Part shown: positions 16,705-24,648 of the stretch, one piece after another
Position numbering within the stretch: position 1 is the first letter of the stretch
How the letters are laid out: every line of letters starts with the position of its first letter
Assembly: GCA_003165235.1 (NCBI GenBank)
Contig: PLSV01000218.1
Coordinates: 598-36,529, forward strand
Origin: Syntrophobacteraceae bacterium
Lineage (GTDB): Bacteria > Desulfobacterota > Syntrophobacteria > Syntrophobacterales > Syntrophobacteraceae
Direction: 5' to 3'
DNA length: 35,932 nucleotides
Program-made: the position numbers and the translations under genes
Notes under the pieces: generated by a model
Database searches by the model: none
What the model was told of the DNA's origin: nothing
Seen by the model: only the letters and a program-made list of their open reading frames with translations

Positions 16705-16744
16705 GGATAAGTGCTGATAAGTGCGGATAAGTGCTGATAATTAT
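16705..16744 (+). repeat. 10-bp tandem repeat, GGATAAGTGC/TGATAAGTGC
   Basis: Units GGATAAGTGC, TGATAAGTGC, GGATAAGTGC and the partial TGATAATTAT follow one another at a strict 10-base period (a 20-bp unit nearly twice). One turn of DNA per unit places identical faces of the helix together, as at repeated protein-binding sites. The repeats start 9 bases after a TATAAT (16691-16696) and end 25 bases before the ATG of the next gene, so they would lie at the transcription start and in the leader. Confidence 0.7.
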
Positions 16745-16768
16745 TTATTATGACTGAAGGAACAGGAT

Positions 16769-17101
16769 ATGAGCAAATTCATGCAGATCGACATCAGGCT
16801 TCTCTCGGCTTACGGGGAGGGCGGTTTGAAGGGGGCGTTCCCCGAACTTTTCCATTTGTTGAGTGAGAGCGGCTACGATCTGGTCATCGAGAAGGAGCCT
16901 TCGTTGTATGAAATGGTCGAGGTGATGATTAGAATCAAAAACGATCCACACGTTCGCGAGGACTCCAAAAAACCAATGATTCGGAAACTTGACGAGATGA
17001 TAAAAGTGCGCGACCAGGCGCGTGAATCCCTTCTGGCCCGGCGGCTCAACGAATTGGATCGGTTTTTATACAGGTTGGAGGACCTGTTCGGAGATCTCTA
17101 G
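16769..17101 (+). CDS. Small soluble protein of unknown function
   Basis: This 110-residue, highly charged, helical protein reads SKFMQIDIRLLSAYGEGGLK at the start and ends KVRDQARESLLARRLNELDR followed by FLYRLEDLFGDL, probably coiled. No signal peptide, cysteine or recognisable domain is present. The start is firm: GAAGGA ends seven bases before ATG 16769. It stands alone behind the tandem repeat. A minus-strand ORF of 67 codons inside it is a shadow. I do not assign a function; a cytoplasmic regulatory or adaptor protein would fit the composition, which is only a guess. Confidence 0.65.
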   Translation: MSKFMQIDIRLLSAYGEGGLKGAFPELFHLLSESGYDLVIEKEPSLYEMVEVMIRIKNDPHVREDSKKPMIRKLDEMIKVRDQARESLLARRLNELDRFLYRLEDLFGDL

Positions 17102-17631
17102 AATAAAACATGATCTGAGGCTTCGTTCATCGACAGCGGGCATCAAAGATTCGTGCCTGTTCGCCACAGCATTTGATGTCCCGGCTGGCTGCCCTGAAAC
17201 CGTGAAAAGACCTGTAGTTGGGGCGCCGGGCGTAAGCTGAGCGCAGCCCACCAAAACTTTTCGAGACCGACAGACAGAGGCCGCAGAGGTCAAAACCGAC
17301 GCGGAGAGGGAGGGACAAGGAGACACGGGGACAAGACCCTCACCGCATCTCTCCCTGACCTGTCTATAACCGGTCTCCTCATTCCCCTGACGGCCCTTGC
17401 TTTCCTCTGCGCCTCTCCTTGACCGGACTATGCCCAGCCTCTGTCGTAAACGCTTCCCCATGGCGGCTGTGCAGTCCTATGCCGCAGCAACCGTTATCTG
17501 TTTGACAAATTTTGTTTCCAGGTCTTCGACTGCGCAGGTCCCCGGAATACCGGCAGCGCATATCCCAGGTTAAACCTGATTGGCGGCGATCCAACACAGC
17601 GCTTGCAATATGGCTCAAAAAGCGGTTTCAT
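17102..17631. other. Gap of about 530 bases before the ABC exporter promoter
   Basis: No gene is supported. A purine-rich tract (GGAGAGGGAGGGACAAGGAG near 17300, then GACACGGGGACAAGACC) is followed by a pyrimidine-rich counterpart (CCTGACCTG, GTCTCCTCATTCCCC, CTCCTTGACCGG) up to about 17430. The pattern resembles dispersed low-complexity repeats of environmental bacteria. An upstream TTG at 17512 opens the frame of the next gene but is not a believable start. Confidence 0.4.
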
Positions 17632-17660
17632 TTGGCCTATTTTATCGAGAGGCTTATAAT
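17632..17660 (+). promoter_or_regulatory. Sigma70-type promoter candidate for the ABC exporter genes
   Basis: TTGGCC (17632-17637) and TATAAT (17655-17660) are separated by exactly 17 bases, giving a predicted start near 17667. This argues that translation of the exporter begins downstream (GTG 17734) rather than at 17512. Confidence 0.5.
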
Positions 17661-17733
17661 TAACTCTTTGGCGTCGCGTCTTCGAGTTGCGTCACTTGCG
17701 ACTGGAAAACTATATGGGCGGGAAAAATATTCG

Positions 17734-19563
17734 GTGAGAGGCAGTTTGGCGCAAAGAAGTCTGAGCACGGTTTCGAGGGATTCTGATGAAGAGAGTTCGT
17801 GGCGCTCTATCAGACTGCTCAAGCCCTACTTCAGACGTCATCTTTTGAGGCTTGCCGGGGGTTTTTTGGCCCTTGTGCTGGTTGACCTGCTTCAGCTTTT
17901 TGTTCCCCGAATTATCAAATATGCGGTGGATTTGCTTCAAAAGGGCGCTGCGACCCCGCGTGGCCTCATGCAGTATGGACTGTATATCATTTTGATCGCA
18001 TTCGCGATTGGAGGCTTTCGATTTATTTGGCGTCAGCTTATCCTCGGGTTTTCACGCATTGTTGAAATAGACCTGAGAAACCGGATGTTCTCCCATCTGC
18101 TAACGCTCGATAAGGCTTTTTTCCAGAAAACCACAACGGGCGAGGTGATGGCCCTTGCAACCAACGATCTTTCCTCTGTGCAGCTTGCAAGCGGGATGGG
18201 GGTAGTCGCTTTTGTCGATGCGGTTTTCATGGGGCTGGCGGCGTTTGGTTTCATGCTATACATTAACCCGCTTCTGACCGTTATTGCCGTTGGGCCGATG
18301 CCTGTGCTCGCTTTTTTGACAAGGACACTGTCATCCCGGCTGCACGGAAGGTTCAAGAAAGTCCAGGAACAGTTTTCGGTTCTGACCGAATTTGTCCGCT
18401 CAACGCTTTCCTCAATTCGTCTGGTAAAAGCCTACAACCAGGAGGAGCATCAAGCGCTGCGCTTTGCCCAAATGGGTGAAACTTATGTGAGAAACAATCT
18501 CAAGCTGGCGCTTGTCTACGGAACGCTCTTCCCGATATCAGGCTTCATTGGGAACTGCTGCATGCTGCTGGTGCTGGTTTTCGGTGGACGCATGACGATA
18601 TCGGGCGCTATTACGGCGGGGGATTTAGTCGCCTTCATAACCTATCTTTTTTTGATGACCTGGCCGATGATGGCTATGGGCTGGGTCGCGGATCTGTTTC
18701 AACGCGGAGTTACGTCGCTTTCCCGGATCGAGGCGGTTATGAGCGTTAAGCCTTCTCTTTCCGAACGCGAAGCGGCGCCTTCCGTGTCGATCAGTCGAGG
18801 CGAAATCCGGGTGAGAGATCTCTCCTTCATGCATCCCGGTCAGGTCGAGCTGAGTCTCAAGGGAATAGACCTCCATATTCCCGGGGGGATGTTCCTCGGG
18901 ATTGTAGGACGAACCGGGGCAGGGAAAACCACATTATGCAATCTGTTGGCGCGGCTTTTTGCGGTTCCGGACGGGCGCATCTTTTTCGATGGTTTCGATG
19001 TAAATTCCATTTCGATTAATTCGGTGAGAAGCGCAATCGCATACGTGCCTCAGGATGTGGTTCTCTTTTCCGACACCATAGCTTTCAATATCGCTTTCGG
19101 TACGCCGGAGGCTTCTATCGAGGAGATCGAAAAAGTGGCGGGGGCTGCCGCCATTCATGACGAGATAGCCGCCATGCCACAAGGATATGAAACCAGGATA
19201 GGGGAGAAGGGAATAAAACTTTCCGGCGGCCAGCGGCAGAGAATCGCGATAGCGCGGGCCCTTCTTTTAAACCGGCCGGTAATTATGATTGACGATGGTC
19301 TTTCAGCAGTGGACATGGAAACCGAGCACGCGATAATTCGCTCCATTGCTTCCTACCTCGAAGGGCGCACCTGCATAGTCGTGTCTCACCGAATAGCGCC
19401 TCTGGCAGACGCCAACGAGATCGTGGTAATGGAAAAAGGACAGATTGTGGACCATGGGCCGCACAATGAATTAGTCGAGCGAAACGCGTTCTATTCGAGC
19501 ATCTACAGGCATCAAACTTCGAGTGGGTATGGCGAGGATAGCGTTACTGGCGGTGAACAATGA
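17734..19563 (+). CDS. Heterodimeric ABC exporter, subunit A (degenerate-site subunit)
   Basis: From GTG 17734 this is 609 residues, the usual size of a half-transporter. Six membrane helices (about 35-320) precede the nucleotide-binding domain. Walker A is GRTGAGKTT (392-400), the signature is LSGGQ (496-500) and Walker B is VIMIDDGLSAVD, followed by SHR. Asp521 replaces the catalytic glutamate. Related pairs (MdlAB, BmrCD, TM287/288) export drugs or lipids. The A-loop reads SFMHPG with no tyrosine. The start is uncertain: the frame is open back to TTG 17512, but the promoter at 17632-17660 favours 17734. It overlaps subunit B by ATGA, so both are co-translated. Substrate is unknown. Confidence 0.88.
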   Translation: MRGSLAQRSLSTVSRDSDEESSWRSIRLLKPYFRRHLLRLAGGFLALVLVDLLQLFVPRIIKYAVDLLQKGAATPRGLMQYGLYIILIAFAIGGFRFIWRQLILGFSRIVEIDLRNRMFSHLLTLDKAFFQKTTTGEVMALATNDLSSVQLASGMGVVAFVDAVFMGLAAFGFMLYINPLLTVIAVGPMPVLAFLTRTLSSRLHGRFKKVQEQFSVLTEFVRSTLSSIRLVKAYNQEEHQALRFAQMGETYVRNNLKLALVYGTLFPISGFIGNCCMLLVLVFGGRMTISGAITAGDLVAFITYLFLMTWPMMAMGWVADLFQRGVTSLSRIEAVMSVKPSLSEREAAPSVSISRGEIRVRDLSFMHPGQVELSLKGIDLHIPGGMFLGIVGRTGAGKTTLCNLLARLFAVPDGRIFFDGFDVNSISINSVRSAIAYVPQDVVLFSDTIAFNIAFGTPEASIEEIEKVAGAAAIHDEIAAMPQGYETRIGEKGIKLSGGQRQRIAIARALLLNRPVIMIDDGLSAVDMETEHAIIRSIASYLEGRTCIVVSHRIAPLADANEIVVMEKGQIVDHGPHNELVERNAFYSSIYRHQTSSGYGEDSVTGGEQ

Positions 19564-21383
19564 ATCACGACCAGGAAATTCTGGACGACGAACAGGAACG
19601 CTATCTTGGCGACTTCAAACTGTGGGGGCGACTGCTCAAATTCATAATTCCCCAGTGGAAGTGGGTCTTTACGGCCGTTGGTCTCGCCTTTATCATTACC
19701 GGCACAAGTCTTATGTGGCCGAGACTCGCCCAATTGGCCATCGACAAGTATATTCTCAACAATTCCCTGCCCATCGACGAACGGCTGAACGGGGTAACCC
19801 GGATCGCTTTCTTCTTCCTGGCTGTTATCGCGGTCGGGTTTGTGGCGAATTTCTTCCAGGTTATCGCCCTCGAATGGGCCGGCCAAAGAATCATGCACTC
19901 TTTGCGCCAGCATCTGTTCAACCATGTCATACGCCTTAACCTCTCGTTTTTCAGCGCCCAAAGGGTCGGCAGGCTGGTTACCCGGTATACAAACGATATC
20001 CAGAACATGTATGAGATGTTCACATCGGTCATCATTACCCTTTTCAATGAAGGAGTCAGGCTTGTTGGCATCCTTTTGGTCCTGTTCTGGATGGATTGGA
20101 GACTGGCGCTGCTTCTTGCTCTTACTTTTCCGCCGATGATCCTTATAACGTGGACTTTCGGCAAGCTGAGCCGGCAGGCTTACCGCAGAATACGCTCTCA
20201 CCTTGCTGGAATTAACGCCTTTTTACAGGAAGCGGTCTCGGGGATGTCGGTCGTTCAGATTTTTCTGCGCGAAAAAGACGTCCGGGAGCGTTTCTCCCGG
20301 TTGAACGGAAGATATTTTGAAGCGGCGATGTTCCAGGTTCGGGTATTCGGTATTTTTGTGCCGCTGATCGAAGTCATGGGTTCGGTTGCGCTCGCACTGA
20401 TAATATGGTACGGCGGGAGCCAGATCCTGAGACACTACATGACCATAGGGGTCCTCACCGCCTTCATTTCCTACATGCGGCTCTTTTCCCAGCCCATTCG
20501 GGAGTTTTCTCAAAAATACACCATAGTGCAGTCTGCAATGACCTCGGCAGAGAGGATTTTTCAACTGCTCGAAGAAAAGGATTACGTCCCGCCGCTAATC
20601 GATCCGGTAAGGATCGACGGAATCAGGGGGCACATCGAATTTCGCCATGTCGTATTCTCCTATGAGACAGGCCGGCCGGTCCTGAGAAACATCTCCTTCG
20701 AAGTGAAGCCGGGCCATACTCTTGCCATTATCGGGGCAACCGGATCAGGAAAAACCACTATCATAAATTTGCTGGAAAGGTTTTACGACCCGCAGCAGGG
20801 GAGCATACTATTGGACGGCGTGGATCTGCGCAGGCTAGAGCCTCACTGGTTGCGGGAGCACATTGGGCTTGTGATGCAGGATATTTTCATAGTGCCGGGA
20901 TCGATCAGAGACAATATACTGCTTGACCGTGGGCTTTCTGAATCCGAGATTGGCCGAATCGTGGATCTTTCGCAATTGAAAAGCCTGGTGCAAAGCCTTC
21001 CACAGGGACTGGACACAAGAATAGGGGAGGGCGGCATGGACCTCTCAGCAGGTCAGAAGCAACTGCTGGCGTTTGCGCGGGTTCTGGCTCGGGACCCTAA
21101 AATTCTTATCCTGGATGAGGCGACTTCAAATGTGGATACGGAAACGGAGATGCTGATCGAGCAGGCAATCAGGGCGGTCATGGCCAGCCGGACGAGCATC
21201 ATAATCGCACATCGGCTATCCACGATCAGACGGGCAAATCAGATCATTATCGTCGGTCAGGGGCGCATAGTTGAACAGGGGACCCACGAAGACCTGATGG
21301 AGAAGGCCGGCCTTTATCATCACCTCCAGATGCTCCAAAACGGCGCCCCCTTCGCGCACGAGCACGTGCGTTACGGCTCATGA
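19560..21383 (+). CDS. Heterodimeric ABC exporter, subunit B
   Basis: This 607-residue half-transporter has about six membrane helices (residues 25-320) and a nucleotide-binding domain with Walker A GATGSGKTT (392-400), signature LSAGQ (Ala497 in place of the second-position Gly), Walker B ILILDEATSNVD with catalytic Glu520 and AHRLST. The fully catalytic Walker B here and the canonical signature of subunit A would form the active ATP site, while this altered signature and the Asp521 of subunit A share the degenerate one. The ATG 19560 overlaps the stop of subunit A (ATGA). It probably acts in the inner membrane as the partner of subunit A. It is convergent with gspG 24 bases downstream. Confidence 0.9.
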   Translation: MNHDQEILDDEQERYLGDFKLWGRLLKFIIPQWKWVFTAVGLAFIITGTSLMWPRLAQLAIDKYILNNSLPIDERLNGVTRIAFFFLAVIAVGFVANFFQVIALEWAGQRIMHSLRQHLFNHVIRLNLSFFSAQRVGRLVTRYTNDIQNMYEMFTSVIITLFNEGVRLVGILLVLFWMDWRLALLLALTFPPMILITWTFGKLSRQAYRRIRSHLAGINAFLQEAVSGMSVVQIFLREKDVRERFSRLNGRYFEAAMFQVRVFGIFVPLIEVMGSVALALIIWYGGSQILRHYMTIGVLTAFISYMRLFSQPIREFSQKYTIVQSAMTSAERIFQLLEEKDYVPPLIDPVRIDGIRGHIEFRHVVFSYETGRPVLRNISFEVKPGHTLAIIGATGSGKTTIINLLERFYDPQQGSILLDGVDLRRLEPHWLREHIGLVMQDIFIVPGSIRDNILLDRGLSESEIGRIVDLSQLKSLVQSLPQGLDTRIGEGGMDLSAGQKQLLAFARVLARDPKILILDEATSNVDTETEMLIEQAIRAVMASRTSIIIAHRLSTIRRANQIIIVGQGRIVEQGTHEDLMEKAGLYHHLQMLQNGAPFAHEHVRYGS

Positions 21384-21407
21384 GGACTTCTGCACATTAA
21401 CTTATGA

Positions 21408-21854
21408 CTATTTCCAGCTTACAACGTCGGCGTTTTCTCCTTCCCCGCCTTCCTGCCCGTCGGCGCCATAGGAAATGAGATCATAATCACCGTGCTGTCC
21501 CGGGCAGTTGTAAACATAAGGCTTTCCCCACGGGTCCATGGGGACCTCTTTTCGAAGGTAGGGGCCGTCCCAGAGATCAGTGCCCGGATTTACGCGAAGG
21601 GCTTGCAGACCTTCGGCTGTCGTCGGATACCTGCCCACGCTGAGCCTGAATGAATCCAGTGCAGTGCCAAACATTTCAATCTGGGTTTTTGCGGCCTTCT
21701 GCTTGGAAGTGCCGATATGCTTGAAAAAGTCAGTACCAACGAAGGCTGCGAGCAGGCTGAGAATAACCATTACCACCAGCAGCTCTATGAGGGTGAATCC
21801 TTTGCGTGAGCAGATGCGCTTTTCCTGACAATAGTTTCTGTTTCTGAGAAACAT
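21408..21854 (-). CDS. gspG: Type II secretion major pseudopilin GspG (orphan)
   Basis: This 148-residue prepilin has a leader MFLRNRNYCQEKRICSRKG cut before FTLIELLVVMVILSLLAA (Gly19/Phe20, with Glu24 as the conserved fifth mature residue). The C-terminal half has the GspG features: RLSVGRYPTTAEGLQALRVN, then WDGPYLRKEVPMDPWGKPYV, and YDLISYGADGQEGGEGENAD, which carries the calcium-binding loop. GspG builds the pseudopilus that drives protein export across the outer membrane and is processed by a prepilin peptidase. The start has GGAG upstream of ATG 21854. No other gsp gene is here, so the rest of the system must be elsewhere. It ends 24 bases from the ABC gene and points towards it. Confidence 0.92.
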   Translation of the reverse strand: MFLRNRNYCQEKRICSRKGFTLIELLVVMVILSLLAAFVGTDFFKHIGTSKQKAAKTQIEMFGTALDSFRLSVGRYPTTAEGLQALRVNPGTDLWDGPYLRKEVPMDPWGKPYVYNCPGQHGDYDLISYGADGQEGGEGENADVVSWK

Positions 21855-22038
21855 AATGTTTCCACTCCATTGCGGGTTTAGGTGTAACGCCGTTCAAGCG
21901 TTAAAACCGGCACTGCCGAAAGTGGGTTTTGCAAAGACTAACCGTATCTTGAAACAGTGTCAATCATGTCCCCCAAAAGCGGGCGCAGCCTTGAGATCGA
22001 AAACGAATCACGGACGGCTAAACCGGCGGCCTGTCGAA

Positions 22039-22260
22039 TCAGTCCGAGTTTTCGGACTCACGTTCAGATTCCGCCACAGAAAGAGAGTTGACCGTCAAAC
22101 CAGTCGACTCGCCCCGTAAAAAAAGAGCGCCGTCAGCGCCGACTGAAAGGGGCGCTCTGTATTGTCTCTTGAATTCCAGGATGAACCTTTGCTCTATCAA
22201 CCTGGCGGTAACCTTCTCGCCGTTTGGGAGGCAATAGATCTGGCCGTCGACGAGGCTCAT
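22039..22260 (-). CDS. Small protein of unknown function with an intragenic terminator
   Basis: From ATG 22260 this is 73 residues (SLVDGQIYCLPNGEKVTARL, then IEQRFILEFKRQYRAPLSVG). No domain is recognised. The start is well supported by AGGAG six bases upstream, so at least the first part is probably translated. The longer frame to 22329 adds an unlikely N-terminus. Oddly, a strong hairpin with a run of seven T on the coding strand lies inside the gene at about codons 34-47 (listed separately), so transcripts may often end within it. The 3' half could therefore be rarely expressed, or the real product could be a short RNA or a shorter protein. It is in the same direction as gspG, separated by 184 bases. 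Confidence 0.55.
   Translation of the reverse strand: MSLVDGQIYCLPNGEKVTARLIEQRFILEFKRQYRAPLSVGADGALFLRGESTGLTVNSLSVAESERESENSD
22119..22159 (-). terminator. Intrinsic terminator inside the 73-residue ORF
   Basis: On the minus strand AGAGCGCC (22159-22152) pairs perfectly with GGCGCTCT (22132-22125) over a 19-base loop, immediately followed by T residues to 22119, seven in all. This is a textbook Rho-independent shape, stronger than any other terminator in the window. It lies in the coding sequence of the ORF at 22039-22260. Confidence 0.7.
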
Positions 22261-22493
22261 GAAAACTCCTGGTTGGAGAAAATGACTATCGGCCGAATTT
22301 GCTGCTGAGCTTTGGAGGGTAGGATACAACTATTTGGGCGCCGGGCAAAGTGAAATGATAATGTGGCCCTCCGGACAATCGACCCAGTATTCAAATAGAT
22401 AGTGATAAGTTATGGTTTACACATCTAACAACGATGATTATTTTCATCCGGAAAATTGTCGTACTGCGGGTGCGGCTTTGGAAGGCAGAGACG

Positions 22494-22721
22494 ATGAGCG
22501 ATGTCGGAAGCGTTATTGATAAGTCAGGGGCAAGGCGTTTTGAGGTGAATGTCGCGGCCCCCGATAAGCCGGTTGAGTCCTTTGCGGTCGAGCGGACTCA
22601 AACTGCGGCCAAGGCCGGGGAACCGCAGGAGGCGGCTCAAAAGCAACGCGAAGAAAAGCTCGATCTCTTGATGAAAACTATAAAGGAATTCATTCGAAAT
22701 ATCGACGTTAAATCGCTGTAA
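22494..22721 (+). CDS. Small soluble protein of unknown function
   Basis: From ATG 22494 this is 75 residues: a flexible N-terminal half rich in Ala, Glu and Pro (SDVGSVIDKSGARRFEVNVA, then PDKPVESFAVERTQTAAKAG) and a basic helix EEKLDLLMKTIKEFIRNIDVKSL. A longer frame from 22434 (hydrophobic IIFIRKIVVLRV) is possible, but GGAAGG before 22494 favours the shorter form. The helix faintly recalls the end of FlaG-type proteins; this is too weak to name it. A terminator (22776-22816) follows at 55 bases, so the gene is probably its own transcript. Confidence 0.5.
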   Translation: MSDVGSVIDKSGARRFEVNVAAPDKPVESFAVERTQTAAKAGEPQEAAQKQREEKLDLLMKTIKEFIRNIDVKSL

Positions 22722-22749
22722 CGGATTCTGTTCTCACCAAGAGAGCAGA

Positions 22750-22766
22750 CTGCCCCGGCTCGGCAG
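22750..22766 (+). repeat. Short hairpin after the small gene
   Basis: CTGCC (22750-22754) pairs with GGCAG (22762-22766) around a 7-base loop. It lies just before the main terminator and may be part of the same 3' structure. Confidence 0.25.
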
Positions 22767-22775
22767 GCCTTTGGG

Positions 22776-22816
22776 AATCCCCTTTTGCATTTCATCTTTG
22801 TGGAAGGGGGTTTTTT
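22776..22816 (+). terminator. Rho-independent terminator of the small gene
   Basis: AATCCCCTT (22776-22784) pairs with AAGGGGGTT (22804-22812), with one G-T pair, around a 19-base loop. A run of six T (22811-22816) follows the stem. It sits between the 75-residue gene and the peptide transporter genes, which therefore need their own promoter. Confidence 0.6.
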
Positions 22817-22988
22817 GTGCCCTGCGCCTGCCTGTTGTGTATCAACTGAATATCGGCGCCGGAAGACGGGGTTAATATCGGGTTGATTTCCACAGTCGCA
22901 ATTGATAACAGTAGGCGCTTTGGATATAAAAGAAGACTTCATGCCACTGAAACCTGAAGATCGACCGGTTTTAAGGGAAGTTTGCCTG

Positions 22989-24629
22989 ATGAAAATGAAG
23001 GCCGTCAAATCTTTTGCAGTTCATCTTGTCAGCCTGCTTTTTATCTTTAACTGCATGGCGCCTCCCTTACAGGCTGCCGAGACTTTGAAGCAGCCGGCGG
23101 ACAGGGTCTTTGGCGACTGGCTGGTCACATGGCTCAGTGCAGAACCTTCAACCTTGAACCCGATTACTGCGACCGACGCATATTCGGGCGCCATCGACGG
23201 CTTAATCTATGAATCGCTTCTCAAAAGAGACGAAAACTCTCTGGAAAACGTTCCCATTCTTGCCGAGAAATGGGAGATCTCGCCGAACCATCTCATGTAC
23301 ACATTTCACCTGAAAAAGAACATAAAGTGGAGCGACGGGCATCCTTTCACGGTAAAAGATATTCTTTTCTCATTCGACCGCATCCGAGATCCAAAGGTGG
23401 ATGCCGCCCACCTGCGCAGTTATTACCAGGACATCGAAAAAGTTGAGGCCCTTAACGACCATACGGTTCGCTTTTATTACAGGATACCTTATTTCCGCGC
23501 CCTTGAGTTCTGTGGAGGCATCCCGATAGTGCCTGCTCACCTCTTCAAAGAAGGGGGAGATTTCAATCAGCACCAGATCGGACGCAAACCAGTCGGCACT
23601 GGACCCTACAAGTTACTCCACTGGGAGACGGGAAAAGAAATCGCCCTGGTTCGAAACGAGGGCTACTGGGGTGAAAAACCTGCGCTTGACCGGATCATTT
23701 TCAAAATCATCACGGATTCGACCGTAGCTCTACAGGTGCTAAAACAGGGGGGCCTGGATCAGATGGGCCTGAGGCCTATTCAATGGGAGAAGCAGACTCA
23801 GACCAAGCGATTTGCGGAAAATTTCCAAAAACTTGCCTATTACCTCCCGAGCTACAACTATATCGGATGGAACTGCAGGCGGCCGATTTTCTCGGACAAA
23901 AGAGTTCGGCGGGCAATGACGATGCTTGTTGACAGGGAATTGATTCTGAAAAGAATCCTCTTCGGACTTGGGACTATCATTACGGGGCCTTTTTATGTGA
24001 ACAGCCCGGAGTACGACAAGAACATAAAGCCTTTTGCGTATGACCCTAAAGCCGCCCTGGCGCTGCTCAAATCCGCCGGATGGGATTACCGCCCGGGCGA
24101 GGATGTCCTGCAAAAAGACGGAAAACCATTCGAATTCGAATTCCTGCTCTCCGCAGGCTCCAAGTTCGGAGAGCAGCTTGCGACCATGCTCCAGGAGAAC
24201 CTGAAAAAGATCGGCATCAGAATGTCGATCCAAAGGCTCGAATGGGCAGTATTCGTTCAGAGAATCGAGGAGCAGAATTTCGATGCCTGTACGCTCGGTT
24301 GGTCGCTCGGGTGGGAGACCGATCCTTATCAGATATGGCATTCTTCTCAGGCCGTTCAGAAAGGCTCAAATTTTGTGGGCTTTAAGGATGCTGAAGCGGA
24401 CCAATTGATCGAGGATGCTCGCAAAGAATTCGATACGGAAAGAAGAGACCGGATGTATTATCGCCTCCAGGAAATCATTCACGATGAGCAGCCTTACACC
24501 TTTCTTTTTACGAGCGAGGCGCTGGAGGCTGTATCCAGGAGGTTCATGAACGTCAAGGTTTACCCCATGGGGCTTGCGCTGCTGTACTGGTGGACGCCGA
24601 AAGAGGCTCAGAAATACAAGGGGCAATGA
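22989..24629 (+). CDS. Extracellular solute-binding protein, family 5 (oligopeptide/dipeptide type)
   Basis: This 546-residue periplasmic binding protein starts with a signal peptide (MKMKAVKSFAVHLVSLLFIF) ending near LQAAET. The mature protein has the SBP_bac_5 pattern: LSAEPSTLNPITATDAYSG, YESLLKRDENSLENVPILAE, YTFHLKKNIKWSDGHPFTVK, VGTGPYKLLHWETGKEI and DPYQIWHSSQ. It captures peptides or similar solutes for an ABC importer. ATG 22989 is preferred over 22902 because the signal peptide starts there and GGAAG lies about nine bases upstream. Genes for two permeases follow, after nudC. No ATPase gene is in the window, so the transporter must use one encoded elsewhere or have lost its own. Ligand is unknown. 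Confidence 0.9.
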   Translation: MKMKAVKSFAVHLVSLLFIFNCMAPPLQAAETLKQPADRVFGDWLVTWLSAEPSTLNPITATDAYSGAIDGLIYESLLKRDENSLENVPILAEKWEISPNHLMYTFHLKKNIKWSDGHPFTVKDILFSFDRIRDPKVDAAHLRSYYQDIEKVEALNDHTVRFYYRIPYFRALEFCGGIPIVPAHLFKEGGDFNQHQIGRKPVGTGPYKLLHWETGKEIALVRNEGYWGEKPALDRIIFKIITDSTVALQVLKQGGLDQMGLRPIQWEKQTQTKRFAENFQKLAYYLPSYNYIGWNCRRPIFSDKRVRRAMTMLVDRELILKRILFGLGTIITGPFYVNSPEYDKNIKPFAYDPKAALALLKSAGWDYRPGEDVLQKDGKPFEFEFLLSAGSKFGEQLATMLQENLKKIGIRMSIQRLEWAVFVQRIEEQNFDACTLGWSLGWETDPYQIWHSSQAVQKGSNFVGFKDAEADQLIEDARKEFDTERRDRMYYRLQEIIHDEQPYTFLFTSEALEAVSRRFMNVKVYPMGLALLYWWTPKEAQKYKGQ

Positions 24630-24648
24630 AACGGCAGGCGTGGTTTTG

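Larger units (their letters stand above)
16219..16768. other. 550-base gap between divergent genes, with inverted and direct repeats
   Basis: No gene is supported. It holds an 11-bp inverted repeat (16499-16509 with 16584-16594), a purine-rich stretch near 16480-16504, a TATAAT at 16691-16696 without a clear -35, and a 10-bp tandem repeat at 16705-16744. The promoter of the RND operon must lie in its left part, but it was not recognised. Confidence 0.45.

Noticed and set aside
17512..17733. N-terminal extension of ABC subunit A from TTG 17512
   Set aside because: The extension is basic and unlike the family, has no ribosome site, and starts upstream of the best promoter (17632-17660).
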